DNA from: a bacterium
Lineage (GTDB): Bacteria; Krumholzibacteriota; Krumholzibacteriia; JACNKJ01
Direction of reading: 5' to 3'
Assembly (NCBI GenBank): GCA_014382085.1
Contig: JACNKJ010000147.1
Coordinates: 1-15,817, forward strand
Length of the DNA stretch: 15,817 nucleotides
The position numbers and the translations under genes were made by a program. Of this stretch, positions 1-5,121 are shown in pieces. Each line of letters starts with the position of its first letter. Position 1 is the stretch's first letter. The notes beneath the pieces are model-generated. The model made no database searches, had not been told where the DNA came from, and worked only from the letters and a program-made list of their open reading frames with translations.

Positions 1-985
1 GGTCGCTGGTCTGGCTCAGTCGGGTGGCGGGTGGGGAGATCCTCGTATCGTCCATCATCGGCCTCTTCTTCATTGTGGGAGAAATGGAAATTAAAGGGGG
101 GTGGGGCTGGCGGCGCCGCCCGCCAAGCTGCGAAAAGAGCATCCCCGCCAGCATGATGACGCAGCCCGTCAATTCGCGAGGTCCTAGGTTTTCAGATAGC
201 AGTAGCCATCCACCCAAGACCGCAAAGACCGCTTCGAGACTCAGTAGTATGGCCGCATGGCTGGGATGCGCCCGCCGCTGCGCCACCACTTGCAGGGTGT
301 AGGCGATTCCCGTAGAAGCGAGTCCCGCGTAGAGGATGGGTCCTGTGGCGCTGAGCAGGGCCTGCGTGTTCCAATCTTCCAGAAAGCTGGCCGTGATCAA
401 ACTGAAGGCGGACACGGTGAAGAACTGCGTGGAAGCCAGGGCGAGCGGATCCTGCCGGAGCACGAAACGCCCGATGATCTGCACGTGAAATGCCCAGAAC
501 ACGGCGCCGCCCAGAACCATAAGGTCGCCAGAGGCCATGCGGAATCCGCCGCGCACGCTGAGTAGGTAAAGACCCGCCACGGCCATGAGCGCACCTAGCC
601 AGGTATTGCGCCCCGTTCGCTGACCGATCGTGAGACCGAGGATGGGTACAAGGATCACATAGAGGCCAGTTATGAAACCTGCTTTGCCCGCGCTGGTCGA
701 AACGATGCCCCATTGTTGAAGCGAGGCGCCGCCGAAGAGAACGGTTCCGGCGATGATGCCGTCACGAAGAAGGGGGGCCGCTGGCCGCATTCGCCTATCC
801 GCTGAGCGCCGGCGCCGCCAGATGATCAGCGGCACGAGCACCGCACCGCCCAATGCGAACCTGACTCCGTTGAAGATGAAGGGCCCCAGATGCTCCATGC
901 CGGCGCGTTGGGCCACGAAGGCGAAACCCCAAATGGCGGCCGAAAGCAGAAGCAAGATGTCGGCGTTGAGGGTTTCCCGTTTCAT
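1..985 (-). CDS. EamA/DMT family transporter (3' end beyond window)
   Basis: A drug/metabolite-transporter superfamily inner-membrane permease; the substrate cannot be read from sequence. The N-terminus reads MKRETLNADILLLLSAAIWG, then FAFVAQRAGM, the classic first helix of an EamA repeat. The second repeat starts near residue 150 with GDLMVLGGAVFWAFHVQIIG, and the last helices contain the family signature SHAAILLSLEAVFAVLGGWL. About ten helices are expected over ~295 residues. ATG at 985 lies 1 base after the stop of the upstream transporter gene, so translation is probably coupled; the local SD is weak. The frame stays open to base 1 (>=328 codons). The tail after ~residue 297 is hydrophilic and antisense to the cyclase remnant. 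A TAA in the +1 frame at 93-91, next to C-rich runs, would give a normal 297-residue length. Confidence 0.9.
   Translation of the reverse strand, partial: MKRETLNADILLLLSAAIWGFAFVAQRAGMEHLGPFIFNGVRFALGGAVLVPLIIWRRRRSADRRMRPAAPLLRDGIIAGTVLFGGASLQQWGIVSTSAGKAGFITGLYVILVPILGLTIGQRTGRNTWLGALMAVAGLYLLSVRGGFRMASGDLMVLGGAVFWAFHVQIIGRFVLRQDPLALASTQFFTVSAFSLITASFLEDWNTQALLSATGPILYAGLASTGIAYTLQVVAQRRAHPSHAAILLSLEAVFAVLGGWLLLSENLGPRELTGCVIMLAGMLFSQLGGRRRQPHPPLISISPTMKKRPMMDDTRISPPATRLSQTSD
2..103 (+). pseudogene. Remnant of class III adenylate/guanylate cyclase C-terminus
   Basis: Two plus-strand frames together spell the end of a class III nucleotide cyclase catalytic domain. The frame from base 2 gives VAGLAQSGGG; after a +1 shift in the G-rich tract near base 30, the frame from base 3 gives GGEILVSSII, then GLFFIVGEMEIKG. 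In the family this region normally reads like ARVAGLAxxGEILVSS, about 10 residues, then GxxFxDRGExELKG and a final W/RLY strand. Here the linker after VSS is about 8 residues short and the last strand is replaced by low-complexity WGWRRRPPS. The shift plus the deletion point to decay rather than one sequencing error. It is convergent with, and overlaps, the eamA end. Because only about 100 bases are visible, a chance match in GC-rich DNA cannot be excluded. Confidence 0.42.
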
Positions 986-986
986 G

Positions 987-2255
987 TCAACCCATCAGCT
1001 TCGAGAGTTCAGCACTCAGACGATTGAGTGCCAGCCAGGCGAAAAGCAGAAGCGATAGAATGAGTCCCGTGTTGGCCAGAAGCCCATTCTTGAGTTCGCC
1101 CAGATCACGGCGATTGTTCATGACCAACAAAGTGCTCGCCAGGAAGGGCATGAACAAGGCACCCAGGGCGGCATAGGCGATGACCAACCAGACGGGTTTT
1201 CCCAGGAGCAGGAGAAGCATGGGGGGAAAAGTCATGAAGAGAACGTAAGCCCGATAAAGGTGGCTGCGCGAGTGGGTGTAGCGTGTCATTTCCTCTCGGC
1301 TTGCGCCCCGCATGAGCCCCATATAGTTGCCGAACAAATAGGGAACGCCTTGCCAGACGCCTAATAGGCTGGTGGCCACGGCTCCCCAGAATCCGATGAG
1401 GAAAACAAGTTCGCCGGGTCTGCCGAATTTCTCGGCCAGGATCACGGCCATTTCCAGCACCCCATTGCTGCCGCTGATGCTGATGCCCCGAGGCAGCAGC
1501 ACCAAACCGCCGAGCAGTATCACCGCGATGCCGAAGATGCCAGTTAGAATGTATCCCACGCCAAGATCAACGCGGGCGGCCCGCATCCAGGCGGCGCCGG
1601 ACCATCCCTTTTCTTTCAGCCAGTAGTTGTAGCTGAGCAGGGTGAGTGTGCCCCCGATTCCGCCGATGACGCCCAAGACGAAAATGCTTGAGCCCTCCGG
1701 CAAGGTGGGAATCAGAAAACCGCGCAGGGTTTCTGCGGCGGGAGGTGCCTGAAAAATGGCGCTGCCCACGATGGCCAGGAACATCACGCCGATGGCCCAC
1801 TTCATGGCGTTTTCGAAAAAACCGTAACCGCCACGCCAGACGAAAGCCAAGCCGGCCAGCGCGTGGAGCATGGCCCAAGCATTCACCGACAATTGGGGGA
1901 ATAGAGCGTGGGCCGCCAGGCCACAGGCGCTCATGAGGGCGGCCGAGACGATGAAAGTCCAGAGTAGGAGATAGATGAGGAAGATGATCCTCACCGGGCG
2001 ACCCAACATTTTCGCCCAGCCCTCGAGGATGGTTTCACCCGTGGCCATTTGCCAGCGCGCCACGCCCTCGGCAAGGACGAACTTGAGCAGGGCACCGAGG
2101 ACGGCCGTCCAGAGTAGCGGCAGTCCGTAGAGTGCGCCGGCTTTGGCAGCGGCCACCAGGTCGCCCGCGCCCACGCCGGTGGCGGCTACCACAAGTCCCG
2201 GTCCCACCATGCGCAGTGTCGATACGAAACCGCGAGGAGGAGGGACCTGGCTCAT
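987..2255 (-). CDS. Divergent Nramp-family metal ion transporter
   Basis: A 422-residue integral membrane protein of the Nramp (SLC11) fold with about 11 hydrophobic helices. It starts with the Nramp-like helix PGLVVAATGVGAGDLVAAAK at residues 19-38, and the fold is supported by the hydrophobic pattern and by GGIGGTLTLLSYNYW in the sixth helix. The metal-binding motifs are altered. The helix 1 DPGN of canonical MntH is GAGD (29-32), and the helix 6 MPHN is LSYN (207-210), so the usual Asp, Met and His ligands are absent and only the Asn remains. Mn/Fe transport therefore cannot be assumed; another divalent ion such as Mg is possible. ATG at 2255 follows TGAGGA by a few bases and lies 18 bases after the proS stop. 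The downstream EamA gene follows after 1 base. Confidence 0.85.
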   Translation of the reverse strand: MSQVPPPRGFVSTLRMVGPGLVVAATGVGAGDLVAAAKAGALYGLPLLWTAVLGALLKFVLAEGVARWQMATGETILEGWAKMLGRPVRIIFLIYLLLWTFIVSAALMSACGLAAHALFPQLSVNAWAMLHALAGLAFVWRGGYGFFENAMKWAIGVMFLAIVGSAIFQAPPAAETLRGFLIPTLPEGSSIFVLGVIGGIGGTLTLLSYNYWLKEKGWSGAAWMRAARVDLGVGYILTGIFGIAVILLGGLVLLPRGISISGSNGVLEMAVILAEKFGRPGELVFLIGFWGAVATSLLGVWQGVPYLFGNYMGLMRGASREEMTRYTHSRSHLYRAYVLFMTFPPMLLLLLGKPVWLVIAYAALGALFMPFLASTLLVMNNRRDLGELKNGLLANTGLILSLLLFAWLALNRLSAELSKLMG

Positions 2256-2273
2256 GGCGTCCTCATTGGAGTT

Positions 2274-3707
2274 CTAATAGGCCTTGGCGAAGAGCACGCG
2301 ACGCTTGGAGGGCTTGCCGCTGAAAACACAGACGCCGTCCTCGAAATCGTCATCGAGGGGAATGGCGCGTATGGTCGCCTTGGTCTCCTCCTGAATGGCC
2401 TCTTCGGTTTCCGTGCTGCCGTCCCAGTGTGCGTAAAGGAAGCCGCCCTTGTTTTCGAGCACGTCCTTGAACTGGTTCCAATCTTCAACGCGATGCGTGT
2501 TGTCGGCGCGGAACTGCACGGCCTTGTCGAAGAGCGCCTTCTGGATGGTCTCCAGGCGATCGTTCACCGCGTCCACGATTCCGTCCACGGGGAATCCCAT
2601 TTTCTCGCGAATGTCGCGGCGCGCGCTGAAGACCGATTTCTTTTCCAGGTCCTTGGGGCCGATCTCGAGCCTGAGGGGCACGCCCTTCAGCTCCCATTCG
2701 GCGTATTTCCAACCGGGCTTGAAATTGTCGCGGTCGTCAACATGCGCGCGAATGCCCGCGTCTTTCAGAATCTTGCCCACACGATGAGCCTCGGCCACGG
2801 TTGCCGTGCGTTCATCGTCCTTTTTGTAGATGGGAACGATGACCGTTTGGATGGGTGCCAGACGGGGAGGCATGATGATGCCGTCGTCGTCGCCGTGGGC
2901 CATGACCAGAGCGCCCACCAGACGGGTGGACACTCCCCAACTCGTGGCCCAGACGAACTCGCGTTGGCCGGTCTCGCTCTGATAGGTCACGTCGAAAGCC
3001 TTGGCGAAGTTCTGGCCCAGGTCGTGGCTGGTGCCCGCCTGCAGGGCCTTCTTGTCGCCCATGAGCGACTCGATACAATAGGTGCGCACCGCGCCCGCGA
3101 ACTTCTCGCGCTCGGTTTTGATGCCCTTGATCACGGGCACGGCCATTTCGGTTTCGGCGAAGTCGACGTAGACGTCGAGCATGCGGCGCGTTTCCTCTTC
3201 CGCCTCCTCGGCGGTGGCGTGGGCCGTGTGGCCCTCCTGCCAGAGGAATTCGGTGGTGCGCAGGAAAAGCCGCGTGCGCATTTCCCAACGAATGACGTTG
3301 GCCCACTGGTTGATGAGGATGGGCAGATCGCGGTGGCTCTGGATCCACTTGCGGTACATGTCCCAGATGATGGTCTCGCTGGTGGGGCGAAGCACCAGGG
3401 GCTCTTCCAGTTTCTTGCCGCCGCCATGGGTGACCACGGCCAGTTCCGGCGAGAAGCCTTCAACGTGTTCGGCTTCCTTGTGCATGAAGCTTTCGGGGAT
3501 GAGCATGGGGAAGTAGGCGTTCACGTGGCCCGTTTCCTTGAAACGCTGGTCGAGCTTATCGCGCATGTTTTCCCAGAGGCCGTAGCCGTAAGGGCGGATC
3601 ACCATGGACCCCTTCACAGGCGAGTAGTCGGCCAACTCCGCCTTGAGCACGACGTCGGTGTACCAACGTGAGTAGTCTTCGCTCTGTTTAGCGATGCCCT
3701 CTGCCAT
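2274..3707 (-). CDS. proS: Proline--tRNA ligase, archaeal/eukaryotic type (ProS type 3)
   Basis: Charges tRNA-Pro with proline in the cytosol. At 477 residues without the bacterial insertion domain, it is the short 'type 3' form. Class II synthetase motifs are clear: LVLRPTSETIIW (residues ~104-115), motif 2 FLRTTEFLWQEGHTAHAT, and motif 3 GVSTRLVGALVMAHGDD. An anticodon-binding domain follows at ~285-390, and the C-terminal domain ends in the typical FAKAY. In this family the C-terminal domain often binds zinc through a C-x4-C and C-x2-C pair. Here the matching positions are D429, T434, C460 and S463, so the site is lost. ATG at 3707 is preceded by GGAGG at 6 bases. It is the first gene of a three-gene minus-strand operon with two transporter genes. 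Its leader holds two terminator-like hairpins. Confidence 0.96.
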   Translation of the reverse strand: MAEGIAKQSEDYSRWYTDVVLKAELADYSPVKGSMVIRPYGYGLWENMRDKLDQRFKETGHVNAYFPMLIPESFMHKEAEHVEGFSPELAVVTHGGGKKLEEPLVLRPTSETIIWDMYRKWIQSHRDLPILINQWANVIRWEMRTRLFLRTTEFLWQEGHTAHATAEEAEEETRRMLDVYVDFAETEMAVPVIKGIKTEREKFAGAVRTYCIESLMGDKKALQAGTSHDLGQNFAKAFDVTYQSETGQREFVWATSWGVSTRLVGALVMAHGDDDGIIMPPRLAPIQTVIVPIYKKDDERTATVAEAHRVGKILKDAGIRAHVDDRDNFKPGWKYAEWELKGVPLRLEIGPKDLEKKSVFSARRDIREKMGFPVDGIVDAVNDRLETIQKALFDKAVQFRADNTHRVEDWNQFKDVLENKGGFLYAHWDGSTETEEAIQEETKATIRAIPLDDDFEDGVCVFSGKPSKRRVLFAKAY

Positions 3708-3724
3708 GATCTGCCTCCGAATTT

Positions 3725-3743
3725 GGGTCCAATCCCAGGACCC
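3725..3743 (-). promoter_or_regulatory. Small hairpin just upstream of the proS ribosome site
   Basis: GGGTCC at 3725-3730 and GGACCC at 3738-3743 form a perfect 6-bp stem with a 7-base loop. In the proS transcript it ends a few bases before the GGAGG of the ribosome-binding site. It could modulate initiation or be incidental. Confidence 0.3.
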
Positions 3744-3752
3744 GGGACCTAC

Positions 3753-3776
3753 AAAAATCGCCGGGATTTCCCGGCG
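3753..3776 (-). terminator. Terminator-like hairpin in proS leader (promoter-distal)
   Basis: Perfect 8-bp inverted repeat CGCCGGGA / TCCCGGCG (3759-3766 and 3769-3776) with a 2-base loop. On the minus strand it is followed by ATTTTTG. It has the shape of an intrinsic terminator but lies about 45 bases upstream of the proS ATG, so if it works it must be an attenuator or a read-through site. Confidence 0.55.
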
Positions 3777-3797
3777 CGGTCATATTAGGGAGGGCAC

Positions 3798-3842
3798 AAA
3801 AAAATAGCAACCACGCCAGTCATTCGTTGTCGTGGTTGCTAT
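3798..3842 (-). terminator. Strong intrinsic terminator upstream of proS
   Basis: Perfect 12-bp inverted repeat ATAGCAACCACG (3804-3815) and CGTGGTTGCTAT (3831-3842) with a 15-base loop, followed on the minus strand by a run of T. This is a textbook Rho-independent terminator. No minus-strand gene is visible upstream before 4478, so it either ends a read-through transcript from the secreted-protein gene region or regulates proS. Confidence 0.75.
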
Positions 3843-3859
3843 CCTAATTACCCCTGCTT

Positions 3860-3887
3860 GCTATAGGTATTGCATTAGCAATGCCAA
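3860..3887 (-). promoter_or_regulatory. Candidate proS promoter
   Basis: On the minus strand TTGGCA (3887-3882, one mismatch to TTGACA) is followed after 16 bases by TATAGC (3865-3860, two mismatches to TATAAT). It would start a leader of about 145 bases containing both terminator-like hairpins before proS. An imperfect palindrome GGTATTGC-ATTA-GCAATGCC (about 3866-3885) lies between the two boxes and could be an operator. Confidence 0.35.
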
Positions 3888-3960
3888 GCCTGAGCAATCG
3901 CCCTGCTTTTTTTGGATCCGCTAAGTGCTTATCGGTCAACAGTTTGCGAGTCGCGATTTC

Positions 3961-4049
3961 GGACAGCCCTTACCTTTTGAAAAAGGGCCTTCCGGTACTC
4001 GGATTTCTGTCCTTTCATGGGGACAGGCCGCGATTGAAAAAGGGGACAG
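3961..4049. repeat. Cluster of GGACAG / TTGAAAAAGGG words
   Basis: GGACAG occurs at 3961-3966, 4021-4026 and 4044-4049. Its complement CTGTCC occurs at 4007-4012, forming a short inverted repeat with 4021-4026. TTGAAAAAGGG occurs directly repeated at 3977-3987 and 4034-4044. The words resemble the AAAAGGGGACAG-type flanks seen beside REP-associated (Y1) transposases in several phyla, but no transposase gene is present here. Probably an intergenic repeat remnant; the last copy also supplies an AAGGGG Shine-Dalgarno for the next gene. Confidence 0.35.
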
Positions 4050-4055
4050 TGCCGC

Positions 4056-4484
4056 ATGCAGCAACGAAAGACCGAAACGGGATTCTTCTTACGATTCGAA
4101 AAGGGTGAAGACATCGTCGCCACCCTCACCAAATTCCTGGGTCGCGAGAAGATAGGCTTCGGATCCCTTCAAGGAATAGGGGCCTTGGACGAGGCGGAAC
4201 TCGGCTTCTACGACACTTCCCGCCAGATCTACCTGCGCCGGGAATTCGCCGAAGATTTCGAAATCGCTTCCCTCATGGGCAATGTCAGTCTCGTCGACGG
4301 GAAGCCCTTTGCCCACATACACGTGACGCTGTCCGACCCGGAGTTTCGTGTGGTGGGGGGGCATCTCTTCTACGGCCGCGTGTCGGTAACCTGCGAGATG
4401 GACCTGCGGGTTCACACCGGCGAGGTGCATCGCAAAGACGAGGACGGATCGGCTCTGAAGTTGATGGATCTACAGGATCAGTAG
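4056..4484 (+). CDS. PPC (DUF296) domain protein
   Basis: A 142-residue single-domain protein of the PPC/DUF296 fold, which forms trimers in known structures. Diagnostic features are GSLQGIGALDEAELGFYD (37-54), a central AHIHVTLSD with H87 and H89, and GGHLFYGRVSVTCEM with H103. Three conserved histidines like these could form a metal site. In plants the domain is joined to AT-hooks in DNA-binding proteins. Bacterial stand-alone copies such as this have no AT-hook, and their role is mostly unknown. ATG at 4056 follows AAGGGG by about 9 bases. Its stop overlaps by 7 bases the stop of the convergent minus-strand gene. Confidence 0.85.
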   Translation: MQQRKTETGFFLRFEKGEDIVATLTKFLGREKIGFGSLQGIGALDEAELGFYDTSRQIYLRREFAEDFEIASLMGNVSLVDGKPFAHIHVTLSDPEFRVVGGHLFYGRVSVTCEMDLRVHTGEVHRKDEDGSALKLMDLQDQ

Positions 4485-4939
4485 AGGCTTCGGATCGCCG
4501 ACCAACTCAGTTCCGAACTCAGGCCCGTGGGTGGTCCCTCAGGACCCCACCCTCCACATTCGCTTTGCATCGCCGCAGGTGGAATTGTCGGCCCCGGCTC
4601 CAGGATTTCAAATTCCGTGTCCCAGATGAATGTCGGGTAATTGTTCTGAGCGTAGCATCGCCAGAGCTGCAGAATGTATTGTCCCTGCCCCACGCTGAAG
4701 TCATAGACGATGTCGTAGTGGCACATGCAGGTGTACCACTCTTCGACATGCTGGATTTCGGTGACCAGGATGGTTGCGCCATCAATATGGAGAACGACAT
4801 CGATCGATGATTCGCAAACGAGATAGATATCGTTGTTCAATAGGCGAAGGTTCTGCCCGTCGATTACCAGAATGATCTCTTCGCAATGAGCGGGTGAAAA
4901 AGTTAAAAGTAGAGCCAGTGCCAAGATCACTATCTTCAC
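4478..4939 (-). CDS. Small secreted Cys-containing protein with LSWSxI C-terminal tail
   Basis: No named family recognised. 153 residues: a Sec signal peptide MKIVILALALLLTFSPAHC, then a mature domain of short alternating hydrophobic strands. The core around CMCHYDIVYDFSVGQGQYIL resembles Cys-rich beta-sandwich secreted proteins in which a CxC strand precedes a G-Q-Y/T-Y strand. A Pro/Gly-rich linker (EPGPTIPPAAM through GGWGPEGPPTG) leads to the final residues ELSWSAIRSLY, nearly matching the end of the secreted protein at 14218-14775. GTG start at 4939 has GGGAGGTG 6 bases upstream. The Cys at the signal end lies in PAHC, a poor lipobox, so signal peptidase I processing is more likely. It is convergent with the PPC gene. 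Confidence 0.75.
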   Translation of the reverse strand: MKIVILALALLLTFSPAHCEEIILVIDGQNLRLLNNDIYLVCESSIDVVLHIDGATILVTEIQHVEEWYTCMCHYDIVYDFSVGQGQYILQLWRCYAQNNYPTFIWDTEFEILEPGPTIPPAAMQSECGGWGPEGPPTGLSSELSWSAIRSLY

Positions 4940-5065
4940 GATTCACCTCCCTGGGCTTTTGAAGGATAACTTCATTCAAAGGGAGCCACAAGATTTGCCG
5001 AACAAGCGACTAAATCTCAGTATGTGGGTGTTTTCGGGTTTACACGATTTGCTTCAAGCAGCATG

Positions 5066-5093
5066 AAAAACCCCTCCCCGGGCGGGGGAGGGG
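5066..5093 (-). terminator. Terminator of the fadNAE operon
   Basis: CCCCTCCCC (5071-5079) and GGGGAGGGG (5085-5093) pair perfectly over 9 bp with a 5-base loop. On the minus strand TTTTT follows (5070-5066). It lies 28 bases after the fadE stop. A 7-base tandem repeat (GACTGGC, GACTGGT, GACTAGT; 5106-5126) lies between, overlapping the stop codon. Confidence 0.85.
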
Positions 5094-5121
5094 CTGATGT
5101 CAGGAGACTGGCGACTGGTGA

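Noticed and set aside
192..713. 173-codon minus-strand frame within the left transporter
   Set aside because: It is out of frame with the EamA protein, whose helices and repeat signature continue through the whole stretch; Arg/His-rich shadow.
2427..3671. Long plus-strand open frame opposite proS
   Set aside because: The opposite strand encodes a complete, motif-rich ProRS. The His/Val/Asp-rich translation is an antisense shadow typical of GC-rich DNA.
3699..3783. Proline-containing leader peptide before proS (ATG at 3783)
   Set aside because: The 28-codon frame has Pro codons near the hairpin but no Shine-Dalgarno (CCCTCCC upstream), and it overlaps the proS start, so leader-peptide attenuation is not supported.
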